DNA from: Lingula anatina
Taxonomy: Eukaryota; Brachiopoda; Lingulata; Lingulida; Lingulidae
Length of the DNA: 64,000 nt
NCBI RefSeq assembly: GCF_001039355.2
Contig: NW_019773559.1
Span: forward strand, 464,438-528,437
Direction of reading: 5' to 3'
Shown in pieces: positions 11,980-40,787 of the stretch (positions are counted from its first letter, which is position 1; every line of letters starts with the position of its first letter). The notes beneath the pieces are model-generated. The model searched no databases and was not told the origin of the DNA. It saw only the letters and a list, made by a program, of their open reading frames with translations. Made by a program: the position numbers and the translations under genes.

Positions 11980-13523
11980 TCACAGCAGTAGGCTGGGTTA
12001 TAATGAGACAGTATTCAAGCTCATTTTACAAAAGAAATGTTTTAACACTAAAAAGTTCCCAAATACACAGCTGTTCATAATTTATTTGTAGTTTCATTTG
12101 GGAATTCTTGTATACTACAATTTCAATCTCTTACAGAAATATTGTGCCAGTAGCTGATGATATTATTATATGGTCCCCTATGAAAAGATATGTATTTATT
12201 TTAGGTCTTGCGTCAAGTTTTTTTTTTTTTTTTTTAAATTTTGAAACTAGAATACAGCATTGCCAGTTATTCGGAGTGTTATATATGAAAAAATATTGTA
12301 TATCATTTATAAATCACTCTGCATATTTGTTGTGGTTTGAAGTAGTTTTTGTTGGGGTACAAATTATTAACCTGTATGTGCTGTGGATTGTTATGGTGCT
12401 GTACTAACAGCTTCCAATTGTTTAAATGCTGGTCTTCAAATGTTTGAGCAGTAGTTACCCAACTTATAGAATAAATAATTTAATTTTATGATTAACCATT
12501 TTTGCCAAAATACTGGGCTATAAAAAAGACAAATACTCTTATAAATATTGTTCAATCTTAATGATTGGTCAGTACTTAGTATCTGCACTTAAAATTACCA
12601 GAAACACAGTAAAGTGTATCTATTTATTTCATAAATGTATGTGAAAAGCTCTTGATTTCTATCTTTGTTTGACGATTTGTAGATTTGTTTGAAAACGCTG
12701 TCAACACAGAGAAAAATAATATTAATATATATATCAAAATTTAGCATTAAATGCTACTACCTTGCTACTTGATTCTCAGTTCTGCCTTTTCTCTCCTTGA
12801 CCCGAAGCCAAACACTGCATGGTAAAATTCTAAGGAAGTTTTTCTATAACTTATTAGACATGCCAGACAGAAGTGGCGTTCAATGTAAATTCTGGTACAT
12901 GAACTTGTTCTAATTTTTAGTTTTTATTTTAATTTTACTTAGTGGGTTGTTTATTTTTTCAAGAAAACGTTGGCCCCAAGGTAATCTGTAGGCTAACTTA
13001 CGGGACTTGTGTACTAGTAATTAAGTGTTTTGCTCTTTCTTGGGCAGTCGCGGTGAGATAACAATTTATATTCGGTTGAAGAATGAATTAAGAGCATATT
13101 AGTAGTAATAAAGTGTTTTGCTCTTTCTTGGACAGTCGCGGTGAGATAACAATTTATGTTCGGTTGAAGAATGAATTAAGAGCATATTAGTAGTATTGGT
13201 ATTACGTACTATTTCAGTATTTGCGAATAAGTAACTAGGTGGTCCCTGGCACTTTGGCAGTGTAGAATGAAGAAACATCAAACATCACCCAGGATCCATT
13301 AATTTTCCCAAAACAATATATAAATTTGAATGTGTTACTGTGTTTCTTGTTAATTTCGCCGTTGGTTGAGAAAAAAGACCAACAAATCTCACAAACACGG
13401 AAGTGCAATATTCTATCACACCTATCGCAATCGACGCACAGACAGACACAGACATGTGTTGGTGCTTGTAAGGTAGAAGGTTGAGCGCTCTTTTTGTTGA
13501 CATTAGCAGAATTACTGGTAATT
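11980..13523. other. AHI1 3'-UTR and AHI1-RIOK2 spacer
   Basis: AATAAA at 12470-12475 probably ends the AHI1 transcript. The remaining kilobase has no coding signal. Its only clear structure is an 88-bp tandem duplication at 13012-13197. The RIOK2 promoter should lie in the last few hundred bases; I see no TATA box. Confidence 0.6.
13012..13197. repeat. 88-bp tandem duplication upstream of RIOK2
   Basis: Two adjacent copies with period 88 (AAGTGTTTTGCTCTTTCTTG at 13023 and again at 13111) differ by only a few bases, so the duplication is recent. It lies about 330 bp before the RIOK2 start codon. Confidence 0.9.
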
Positions 13524-17704
<4,181 letters not shown>

Positions 17705-18486
17705 GTCTGGTTTTAAATTGTTTTTAAAAAGTAAAGGATTCCATTTGATGAAAAAAAAAGAAAAAAAAAAGAAATTGAGAATTTTAACATTTCTCATTTA
17801 CATACAACCCTTCCCAAATTTACAAACACCATATTTTGTGAATCCCAAAGCAATTTTTATGTTAAACACCATCTGGTTTCATTAAAAGTGAATTAAAAAT
17901 AATTTTATTGCACTAGAACATTTGATATCACAAACTTTACACAGTAGGCTGTGATACTAAATCATATAGTTCCATTTAACTTCTCCTGAGGGATCCATGT
18001 GTCGTCATTATTTATGATCCAAGTCTTTTGTGCACCCAGTCACTGTAGCTTAACATAGGTAAGGGGGGGCCCTCTCAATATTTATATGTACATTATGTCA
18101 GTCACATAAATGATGTTATAATAGGTAGTAAATAAAGCATTTTACAACAAAAAGGAATAATGTATGCTAAACCTGTGCAAATGTGGCAGTTCAATAACAC
18201 CAAGTTTGAGACATTAAATAGTACTTTCTGCAGCAGTCCAACTCTCTCAATGATTTGAATGTCTTCTTTATACCAAAAGAGCAAAACACAACATTTTGCA
18301 AAGATGCCCCATAATGTGTTAGGCTGAAAGAAAAATGGCCTCTTTCAGTAGCATATATCCCTTTATCCCGTCATCATCTACAAAGTAACTGCTTTTTTCT
18401 GTGTTCAGCAATTTGTTTATGAATGTGTCATGCCGTATGGGTCCTAACAGCTTGTAAGATGATATCACAATCTCTCTCTTGTTTTA
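17705..18486. other. Convergent 3'-UTRs of RIOK2 and C18orf32-like gene
   Basis: No coding signal. A-rich tracts follow the RIOK2 stop. AATAAA near 18130 on the plus strand and near 17900 on the minus strand suggest that the two transcripts' 3' ends overlap. Confidence 0.5.
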
Positions 18487-19799
<1,313 letters not shown>

Positions 19800-21039
19800 A
19801 TGAGTGGGTACCATCGCCCAAGCTCAAAAGGCAGCTTGTTCAGAAAGGATCCGAGGGGGAGCTACCGGCCTCTCCCAACAGATGCCCAGGTCCAGAATGT
19901 GCCAGACTCCCGAGTGTATATATTTGGTGATGATGATGTTAAGGAGGATGACCTCGAACAAGGCTCTGTGGAGATGTCACAGCTCCGTGTACGGGGTGCT
20001 AAGAGCAAAGACTACCATTCCCTCAAAGCTGAAAATGACCAGCCCGATTACTTAGAGAAAGAAGTATCGGAGGGTGACACATTACAAAGTTTAGCTTTAC
20101 AGTTTGGATGCCCAGTAAGTATCGCCTACAGTGAAAAAAGTTAAGAAATTCTCAGTTGTATTCAGGTTAAAAAGATCAACCTAAACACTAATAGCACTAA
20201 TTAAATGACTACTATTTAAAATGTGGGTTATTTGTTTGCTTTTTTTACGTGTCAGTATTTTTAGTACCGTTAATTTAAAGGCCATTTTTTTTAGTTTCCC
20301 AATCTTTGGACAAGTATCCTCGTTACCCACATTGCTTTATGAAATAAATGCTTTCTACAGTGTGTAATGATGAAGGCATTATAAATTATTGAATCATATT
20401 TTAATATTGTTGCCATAGTTAAATATTTATTCTTCTTTTCCACAGGTTGCTGAAATAAAGAGGATTAACAACTTAATAAGGGACCAAGATTTTTATGCTT
20501 TGAAAAGAATAAAGGTACCAATAAAAAGATTTGGACTGCTGACAGAACTTGTAGAACATGAGAACAAGAATTCAAAAGGAAAAAAATTGACACTTGGATC
20601 AGTTGTTAACAGAAACTCTAGATCTGTGATAGAAGAAGTTGAGGAAGAGCAGGAACTCAACAACGAAGACTTTGCATTTGATGGCAGTGATTCAGACAGT
20701 CAGACACTCCTTGTAAGAACTTTAAGCATAAGAGGTGCTATGAACAGCCAAACAAAAGAAGCAAAAAAATTCCTCAAGCATATGGATAAAGATTTGCAAA
20801 AAATTAGAAACTCTACAAAAAGTCGAAAAGATTCCCTCCAAGAGGTGACATCATATTTAACAACAAAAACAATCCTTCCTCTCTCAAAGAAAATCACAAA
20901 CACAAGTGAAAAATCCTTATTAAGGTATGCCCTTGGTATAGCTGTGATAGTCTTCATTATGGTGCCAGTATTGTATTTTATTTCAACGTGGATTAATGAC
21001 AGATATGATAATTCCACTCATACAGAAACAAACGGTTGA
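19800..21039 (+). CDS. LysM-domain single-pass membrane protein (LYSMD3/LYSMD4 family)
   Basis: Two exons, 19800-20114 and 20446-21039, join in phase 0 to give 302 residues, against 306 for human LYSMD3. An acidic, low-complexity N-terminal part precedes one LysM domain at about residues 86-130 ([17 protein letters not shown], then VAEIKRINN and a typical IKVPI end). A linker rich in acidic residues and serine follows. One hydrophobic transmembrane segment lies at about residues 266-287 ([18 protein letters not shown]), with a short hydrophilic tail. LysM domains bind N-acetylglucosamine polymers in many proteins. In animals these membrane forms are little studied, though a chitin-sensing role has been proposed for LYSMD3. 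The sequence does not separate LYSMD3 from LYSMD4. AATAAA at 21345-21350 probably ends the transcript. Confidence 0.9.
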
Positions 21040-24000
21040 TATAAAATGAATAACTATTGGTTGAATGGGAAAAGGTGTCATATTACACTTGGATTGATAT
21101 ATGATAAAGCAGTCAATATCGGTTTTAGGGGAATCTACATAGGTTTTGTTAATCAAATATTAAAGGGGGTTAACCTTTGAATGCTGAGTAGCTGGAGCTG
21201 TGCTGGACATACAAGCTCCAACATATAGATCTTTAGATATGTGTCATTTTATCAGTATTTTCTCTACCTGTGACATGACACATGATTTTTCCTCATTGAA
21301 CAGCTAAGGTCAAGTTCTCAGTGTTCTTTCCCAAATGTATTTTAAATAAAAAATTATATACAGCCATTAAGCAATAGAGCAAGGCATATGTTTTTTCATG
21401 TGTGCAATTTATCTGTAAAACAATTCATTCCAACATTCTTGCAGCTTCTTTCACATTATTGTAACGTGTAGGATCATGATTTGTCTTTGTATGAAAGTAT
21501 CAATTCCACAGGATTCTAAGAAGAGCATTGGCCAATTGAAACCTGTCTCTTTACAGAGTTTTGAAGGAAACTCTGACATCCAACACACTAGTTACTGTTG
21601 ATTAAGTTTGGGATTGTCTTTGGAGGCTCATAAAAATAATGTATTAGGCATCCAATTGCCAAAATGTTGCAATTATCTATATTTGTATATTTTTTAATAT
21701 GTTCTCAACAGAAACGTTTCTGTTTCTGTAGTTATTAAAGATCAGCAAAATATTAAAATTCACATGTTCCAATACAACGCTTGGGTTAGGTGAAAGTGTT
21801 TGTAATATTTATATGTTCAGTTTGTTTTTAAGTCTGGTCCTTGCTTGAACCTTGACACTAGAGAAGATAAATATTAAGGTCTGTTTCCATTCTGATTGGC
21901 TATGTCAACATAGTTTGATGCAGGTAGGTCAGCTTGGTAATGATAAATATGAGATGTGTAATATAAAAGGGGACTTTTATCACAGGTTTTGGTACGGATG
22001 CCACCATCTCTAGTCATGTTTTAGTAGTCTTGCATGAAGGCTTGGATGTTTTGCCAGACCCTGTGGAAATTTTTATTTTAGTTTGAATGAAACTGAAGAT
22101 TATCCACTACTGTCTTATTTACCACACCCACTGGATGATAAATAAATCAAACCTCATGAAAAGTGAGTTAAAATCTTACCTTACTTGAAGAATTCTGCTT
22201 AATCTCCAAGAGATGCAGAACCTCACCATCAAGAAAGGGTTACATATCATTGCATGATTATTGCTATATCAAGGAAAACTAAATACGAAGGGGGGTAAAA
22301 AGTGTTAAACCATACAAATAAAAAGCAGGATATTTGAACTTATACTGCTTTTTTTTTCAACACAAGTCATTTTCCATCTTGACACCCTTGATTCATCTAG
22401 TTTGCCAGTCACTGATACCTGGTCAGTAGAGCTTAACATCTTGGTCCAATTACCCTGAGTGTTAGAGCAACGTAAAAATTAGCTTGTAAATATTAAATAT
22501 ACCTTGGAGTCATTTTTACTAGCTCTGAAGACCAGCGGCCATGTTAGGCTTCCGTCAATCAAATAGAACTGCTCCGCAGTGAAACTGCAGTTGAATGTCA
22601 TTAGACCAAAAATGAAACGTAAAACAAATTTAATTCTGCTTTAATTTTATTTACTGTATTTAAAGAATAAATGAAAAAATGAATAATATTCTTTGAAAAG
22701 AAAAGATATCCAATGTTTTTGTATTTTTTGCTTATCAAAGAACATTTAGTCCTGAGATATACACGTGCACAATACACGTGTTTGCCGTGTTAAATTTGAC
22801 GGCTACACTGTATGCCCGATACCACTATAAGGGCTGCGCAAAGGCTACACGAAAATCAGTTTTTACAGCAGAATGTTGCTTGTATTGTGGCACTGACCTT
22901 CGACTGCAAGATATTTTCAATTCAAACTTCTAACTCCGCGTCAGGCACTTAAATTGCTTCTTGTCTCTGTGCACGAGGCAGGAAAGGCAGCTCCAGGCTG
23001 CCAAACCTGTGACGTACGAGACTTACGACTTCCAAATATGGATCCAGACGGACACAGCTGTGACGTGTGACTTCCAAATATGGAAGCGCCCCAGGCAGAA
23101 TTTTGAAGAAGAACGCCCCTGCGTTGCCGCTGTTCGCTAGAGCCTGGTATTGCTAATATGGGTTATATATGAAATCAAGATCGAGCTGGCAATACCAGAA
23201 TCTAGAACCTAGGGTAGGTCCAATAACCAGCCCTAACAAAAAGTTAATGGATGCACTTTGATGAAATTTCCAGAATAGGTCAGAAATGGGCCAGCTTACA
23301 AGACATTACGTTTTAGTGGATATCCACGACCCAGATAAACACCTGGATTCAAGTATTTAAGGGATTATTCAAGTATTTTAAGGGATTATTCAATATTGTG
23401 GGATATGGCCAATGACCTTGTGCAATGGACGTCCTCTAACTATCACAAGTTATCATTGCAGTGTCCTAGGTGTCGGTCAGTGCTCTCTGTGCTTTTCTAA
23501 TTGCTGATGTCAACAAGTGTAATATGGTGCACTTAGTGTTCTTGACATTTACTGACAACATTTCAGCACACAGTAATTCTCCAGTGTCTTTATAAGACTT
23601 AGTTTTTGATAAATTTGTCTTAGTTTATTGAAAAATGTTGATTGCATTCTCCCTGCATGCAAATTTTCTTTGAAAGAACTGATATATTCAACACATGGAC
23701 ATCCCAGTCCACCAGTTTGTTGATTTCATTTTTAAAAGGATTTACAAAAACTTTTTAAATCAACATTTTTATTCAAGTGTTAGTTGTATAAACAAACATT
23801 TTAACAACAATACCTTACACCTTTCAATTGGTGGTGGCATATTTATTGTACATGTATTACAGTCCTAAAACTGTCATCTTTTCCAAAGGGTGTTAGCTAA
23901 GCAACAAGCACAATGAAGTGTTTTGAACAAATGTGACTTGATCATAATTCAGAATATCAAGCTGTGTAATGTTACCCTTTACTGCACTCTTGTATAGGAT

Positions 24001-24761
24001 GGTCACTGCTCTTTCTGACCAAAATTTTGGACATGATCAATGACAGATTCAGGGGCAGCTGCTCTTCCCTTAGCTTATGGGCACCCCTTCTCCCCCCCCC
24101 CCCTTCAAACCATTAAACAGTATTGCTAGTTGTGAAACAAAAATGAATTGCTTCATCCCTGTGCCCTAAATACGTTGTCCTAGGAAAATTGCCCTCAATA
24201 ACTGTTTGCTTATTCACAAACAAACCAGGGATTTTTGTCAAATCCCTGATGATGCCACTTTCAATACAGTGGTGCTTGAATAGATCAACTGCTTTTCAGA
24301 ATCAACCTGTTATCATGATAAGTATCATGTCATCTGGAGAAACGTGTCCCAAAGCCTCTTGGAACTTCTATTCCAGCCTTGACAACACTTCTGCAAGATT
24401 GGGTTCCCATACTTAGATCAATCTAACAGGATTGATCCATCTCCAAGGGGTTTCTTGCTAAATTGCTTCCAGCTTAAGTGGCTTAGATGTCTGGCACGCC
24501 TACTGAAGCTGCTAAATGATAATTAATTAACCCTAGCAGCTTAGTAAGTGTGACAGACATCTAAGCAGCTTAAGTTGATTGCAATTTAGCGAGAATCTCC
24601 TCGTAATACATCGATCCACAGTTAGCATGATTGAGTCTGATAGGGTCCTTTGTATCAAGACCAACAATCCTTGGCCTGTGAGCCCAAGATTAGGTTTCTC
24701 CGGGTAGTGGTACTTAGTATGCTTGGTTTTATCCTGAAACACTGAAAACGGCCAGAACACA
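21040..24761. other. LYSMD 3'-UTR, long spacer and POLR3G 3' region
   Basis: AATAAA at 21345-21350 ends LYSMD. No convincing gene is seen after it. 22780-23150 is less AT-rich, with more CpG, a repeated ACTTCCAAATATGGA and the palindromic pair GGTATTGC/GCAATACC. 23240-23290 carries a fragment of the dispersed TTTTGATGAAATTTT-type repeat. A family A MITE lies at 24399-24648, inside the likely 3'-UTR of POLR3G. Confidence 0.5.
24399..24648. mobile_element. Foldback MITE, family A, copy 2
   Basis: The same arm motifs as copy 1 (CCATCTCCAAGGGG, GGCTTAGATGTCTGGCACGC) in inverted arrangement around an AATTAATT loop. It lies about 110 bp past the POLR3G stop codon, so it is probably transcribed in that 3'-UTR. 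Confidence 0.8.
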
Positions 24762-26558
24762 TCAATAGGTTGGTCCATCATCAAGATTATCATCTTCATC
24801 CTCCATACCATAACCTTCCCCATTGTCAAAATAATTCAAGTTGTAGTCAGTCTCCTATAAGACAAAAGGGTTGGGAAATTTTTATGAATTTGTGGGGCAA
24901 AGAAGTGCTAAAATCCTAATTTTGCAATTTGGTGTTATAGTAACTTGGCTTGTATAATACCTCAATTTCAGAACAAGAACAATCCTTGAAGTTCCAAATA
25001 TCTATTTAACAATTCCAAGGCATAAGATCTCCATGAAAAAATTATCAAGAAGTAACGATGGAAAATGTCCTCCAACCTCTTCCAGGTCTTCCTCATCATA
25101 TTCTTCCTCTTCCTCTTGTTCACCATCTTCTTCTTTCTTTTCTTCTTCATCTTCTTCATCTTTTTCAGCATCAATTTCAACAGCCTTCTTTTCTAGTTCC
25201 TGGGGGTCAAATTTAAAAACAAGTATAATAAGTGGATGCAGAAATATTACAAACATTCATAACTCTTTTATCATCAGTAGTAGAAGTGTCTGAGACCAAT
25301 TCTTATTAAATTTTACAAACCAGTAAAGACCTGAATTCACCATTTAGTATTGGGTAATTCAACTGACAGAAGTGGTGTTCCTTGAGTGTATTCAAATAAA
25401 CCAATATGTATTTCATTTCTTAATTATTCTGGGAATTTCTGATTGATTTTAAATCCTGGTATAAGACCAGAAATGTTGAACAAGTTTGTAAATAATCAAC
25501 AAAAATACAAATTACCTCTAAAGTCTGTAGAACATCTTTATCAGCTTTCCTGCTAATTGTCTTCTTTGGAAGACTAGGTCTAACTACTGCTTGTATTTTA
25601 GCTGCTTTCCTGACTCGTATTTTGAGTTCTTTGGGAAATCTTTTCCAATCTGAAAAATAATTCTCATAACATTATCCTTTGTCTGTAAGATATAGTAGAC
25701 TTTACATATAATATGAATATAATATTTCAAAATGTGCAATTTTAATTAAAAACAAATTAAATCTAGGTTCCAATGGCAACAGTGCATGTGGAAGTGAGGA
25801 GACCATTAGGAAATTAACAGCATTGCTTTTGAAGTAAGGTTGGCCATACGTAGTCCACAGATCAGTTAGTCCGTGGATCATACGTTCTGAATGGTCTCTT
25901 AGGCATTAACTCAAATATGGTTAATTTTTTGTACTTACCAGGCTCCCAGTTAATGCTACTGTCTTGCTGCCCAGTTTGGTACTTGTCAGTGTACCTCTCT
26001 ATGTCCTTCTTCTTTTCCTGTGCTTTTACATAATAAGGTAGTTCTTTCATGGTTGCCCTGAACTCCTGTTTTAATGCTAAAATATAGTCCATCTCTTCGC
26101 CAGTTGTCAGAGCAACTGGTTTGAATTCCAATGGCTGTAAAAAATAATTGCAAACGTATTTTAATTCATCAAACATTTGTTTGCTTTGCCTAAAGATCAA
26201 ATGCGATCAAAATGCCACCCACTTGTAACTTTCCTACTTATTTTCGTTTTATTACCATTTTTAAACATTTTTAATTTAAAGAAAGGGGGGTCAGTATTAA
26301 CATCTCTCACGGCCATCCTGGACACTGTTACGTGGCTCTCACAATGGACTAATAAATAGATGTTTTAGTCCCTTATAAACTTTAACGGTGGAACAAACAG
26401 AAGAAACGACCGCACGTGCTAACACTCACCGGGAAAAGAGGGGGCGGCTGAAGTGTTGGAGCTGGGAGTGCTTCACCACGACCAAACCCTAGTGTCTCTA
26501 CAGAAAATGACATCCCTTTACCTCCACCACGGCCTCTTCCCCTACCTCGACCCGCCAT
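24762..26558 (-). CDS. POLR3G/POLR3GL: RNA polymerase III subunit RPC7 (POLR3G/POLR3GL)
   Basis: RPC7 belongs to the RPC3-RPC6-RPC7 heterotrimer that helps Pol III initiate at tRNA, 5S and other small RNA genes in the nucleus. Exons on the minus strand: 26558-26430, 26134-25939, 25649-25516, 25199-25077 and 24854-24762. They total 675 bases and 224 residues, close to human POLR3GL (218). It opens with the family's Gly-Arg repeat (MAGRGRGRGRGGG) and MSFSVETLGFGRGE. A conserved middle follows (PLEFKPV, EFRATMKELPYYV, DWKRFPKEL). The end is a long acidic tail with YFDNGEGYG and a terminal GPTY. The donor after the acidic exon (GTTGGA, 25076) is poor, but the phase and the C-terminal motif support it. 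Its start is 844 bp from the divergent CLPX start. Invertebrates usually have one gene for what is a POLR3G/POLR3GL pair in vertebrates. Confidence 0.93.
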
Positions 26559-27402
26559 TATCACAGATCGCTTATAAAGTCAAACCAGGCGACAAAAAAT
26601 GATGGGGTACAACAACCCTCACATCCCAAAACAGCCGGGCACTCAATCATACACATATGTAACAATGTACTTCTGTGGTTATCTGTATTTATATTTTTAC
26701 AATTAAAACAGGTAAAACAAAATGTCTTTATATTCGTATTCATTTATACTTCACTCAGAGTAATGCTCGATTTTAAACATTCCCGAGAAATGTCTGAGCA
26801 CGTGGACCTGACTGTGATCACGGAAAGCTCGAGTCACATCTCTCTAAGAAATACACTACACGTTGCCTTCTTGCGTAAACGGCCTTGACCTTTAGGGAGC
26901 ATAGTGTGGATGCATATCTATTTCATGTATTTCAGTATCATGGAGTCATTAACGGTAGTAGAGATAAAAAAAATAACAGAACAGTTAAGTGTGAAATGAA
27001 TAAATAAAAAACATTTAACAATTTGAAATATCTCTTGGATAACAAATAGTAGAGAAGTGTTTGAAAATAATTGTAAATTTATTGTAATAATGCCCACTCC
27101 TCATAATCAATGTCATAGCGCATGAGCACTTCATCGTAAATGGCTACCAAAACATAAGAGACAGTGAGTGCTGAAAGTTATTATAACAAAGCTTCGTAAC
27201 GTATATAATTGCTTGAGCCTAGCTTCTGCCCACTGTGGAAATAGTAAAGCTACAGAAAGTTTCCGCATTGATTTGCCACTCTGTATCGCCTGGAGTAGCG
27301 CAAGAGGTGAACAAAGCTGGCATAAACCATCATACATAAGGTGAAGGTTTGACCTTCTTTCAGCTTATAATTGCGACTCGAGTGTCGAGAAACTGGTGAG
27401 AG
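26559..27402. promoter_or_regulatory. Spacer between divergent POLR3G and CLPX
   Basis: 844 bp between two divergent start codons, containing both promoters. No TATA box stands out, and I found no repeat element in it. Confidence 0.4.
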
Positions 27403-37989
<10,587 letters not shown>

Positions 37990-40787
37990 CAAAGCTACTG
38001 GGTTGAATCACAAGGCTGTATTGATGGCTTCATAACTGTAAATTAATGCCTATGTTGCAAGCTATTTTACTCTCTTATATTTGTATCATATATGGCAGGA
38101 CCAATTCCTCCTGTAGAAATCAAATATTTTTAAACCTTCATGCCACAGTCTAACATGATTCTGTTTTATAAAGTGTTTAAGTTAGAAAGAAAGTAGTTGG
38201 AAAATAAACTGAATATGAAATATCAAATATTAATAACACATTCTTGAAGATATTTGGCCATTGGAAATTGCACAAGTTACTGTGGGAGTAGCAGTAAGTG
38301 TAACAATGTTAACTGTCCCTGTTTCATAAAGTGGAATATTACAATTATAATATTGATCTGACATTTGTAATCACAAAGAACCAGTGTATTCAAGCGGTAT
38401 TGATTATTGCATCAGATATGAACTGTAGATTCTCAAGTTTATAAATAAAATGTTGAGGCCTGAAATAGTGAGTCCCAACTTCTTGAAAACTTAAATATTT
38501 TTCAATTAATTGAATTAATTTGGTTTATACTGAAAATTGGTGATGTAAGTGATGAACTATTGTGCAATTATATAGTTGATATTTGATTCTGAAGAAAATA
38601 TCAGCTTCAGAGAGATATTGAAGTATATTTTTATATATGGACTTGGTATGCATCCGCATATACTTTTTTCACTTTCTCTGCCTGTCACACATTTGTTGTT
38701 CACCCAGTAACTTTAAAGCTGTATTTTTGTTTTACTTTGAACATATCGACATATCGAGTGGCTTTGCTTGGCAAAAAATGAAGGTTCCTTTTGCCAAGCA
38801 GTGTGGTCGGGTTATTTTTTTTTTTCTTTTTTTATTTATTTATTTTTTTTTTTTACAGCTCATATCTGGTCATTGGTTTGAATTTGGTCCCAGTGCTCTA
38901 CTTTGAATCTGAGAGGCTCTGTTCTGATCTTGTACCTCTGAATGTCCATCACGGGCTGATCAAACGTGGTCTAAGAAAGTCCTATTAGCAGGACTTGTTT
39001 TTGTTCTGAAAACATTAACTATGTTATTGTGAGGGTCGCACGGTTGGTACGACTTTTATTTGGTCCTCGGATCAAATTTGGCTCCCAGGGCTCTATTTGG
39101 CACCGAGAGGCGCTATTATGGTCCTTCACATGTCAATGTCCTTCATGGGGTGATCTAACGTGGTCCTGAATAGTCTACTTACTCTGTACGTTAATGTGGG
39201 TTGATTAGATAACCAGATTAAACAGATATGTTCCACGTCTTTGTTTAAAACTGCCCTTTGACCGGAAAAGGTCCGCTCTAAATCAAAATTTTATCTACTT
39301 TCTATTCCATTTCTCAATTTGTTTCAACAAAAGTGTAAAAAGCATGAGAGAAGGGCCCACTGTTTCAGAAAAAGGCACACATCCTTTGAAATTGCTGAGT
39401 GTATCTAGTATGGAATATGCGAAGTTTGAAGCCACGATCTGAACGGCAACTCGATCGCCTTTTGATTAGCTGTAACTTGAATTCAAAATGTAAAGAAAGG
39501 CCTTAATGTAGCATGGAGAACATTGTCCAGATAAGACAGCGGCTGTGTTGGCTCGAACTGTAGATTCACTTCATTTTGTTATTTAAGAGACCATTCCCAG
39601 AGACTATCGTGCTAACTTTAGATCGATCTATCTCCAAGGGGGTTCTCACTAAATTGCTATCAAGTTCAGCGGCTTAGCTGTCTCGCACGCCTACTGAAGC
39701 TGCTATCATTAAGCGGCTTCAGTAGGCGTGCCAGACATCTAAACCTCTTATACTAAAAGCAATTAAGCGAGAAACCCCTTGGATATGGGTCGATCCAGTT
39801 AGATCGATCTAGGCATGGGGATCCAGTCTAATTAACACAGAAGAGAAGGGCTACGATATTTCCAAGTCCAAATAGATTCCACTTCAGCATTGATAACCAA
39901 ATATTATGTTCATAATGGCATATTTTGTGCTATTATTGATATGCTGAACCCCATCCAATATATATATATCATTGGCGTAAAATTGAGTGGAGAAAATATT
40001 TATATAAAACGTACCTTTTTATTCTCCACACGATATTCTCTAATTAAGTAAACATTGGAAATCCGCGAAACGCTTGACACTTAATTAAACATCACGTCGA
40101 CAGCTTGGTATACATACAGCTATTTTATGCACTGAAGGTGGAACAGCAAACAATGCTTCATTAGGTCTGAATACATTAAAGTATATCCTTTGTTCACAAA
40201 TTGTATATTTTAAAAAGAAATCATCGACACTCATATTGCGTGCTGTCACTCGTCAATTTGGTCATGACAGAAAGCTTGTGAAACGGAACAATGGAGAGAT
40301 GTTTTTCTTTGGTACGTAGCAGCGGGATTTTCCATGGGTAGAACTTAACCAATCTTCCGTAGAAAGACCCCTCAAAAGTAGGTTACAACCTGTGGAGTAG
40401 ATTTAGAACATCATCATGCAGGTATTACCATATACTCATTTTATCTACAAATAAGAATTAAGGAGGAACAAGAAAACTGACCGCTTAAAGTCAACTCTAG
40501 CGATAGTTATTACAAATGATTTGCTCGATGACATGGACTTGACATGTCAAAGGTCAGCACTTTGAGAAGAAAATAGAATGTGACACGGGATAAAACGTAC
40601 CTGCAGTTTGAGTTTAATTTGGAGCATTATCCCTTTTATATGTCTATGCAATACACGTTGTAGATCAAATGTTTTATGATAATTAATATCTTTAATACTG
40701 CATTTGTAAATGAACACTTCTTTCACTCGTAGTGACTATTGCAATGGGTCGTTTTCCTTTATAATAACTTACCTCGAAAATATGAAT
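37990..40787. other. CLPX 3'-UTR and spacer to the six-cysteine gene
   Basis: Polyadenylation signals at 38203 and 38444 end CLPX. 38690-38790 is a fragment of the tandem-core dispersed repeat, followed by a T-rich tract. A family A MITE lies at 39587-39829. I see no gene between 38450 and 40787. Confidence 0.5.
39587..39829. mobile_element. Foldback MITE, family A, copy 3
   Basis: Arms with ATCTATCTCCAAGGGG and CGCCTACTGAAGCTGC, inverted around a very short loop. Its inner arms are the best preserved of the three copies (GCACGCCTACTGAAGC is followed 15 bases later by its near complement). Confidence 0.85.

Noticed and set aside
20700-21017. 105-codon minus-strand frame
   Set aside because: It is the antisense shadow of the LYSMD second exon and its transmembrane segment.
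24189-24416. 75-codon plus-strand frame in the POLR3G 3' region
   Set aside because: It runs into a MITE, lacks splice signals or homology I recognise, and is likely chance.
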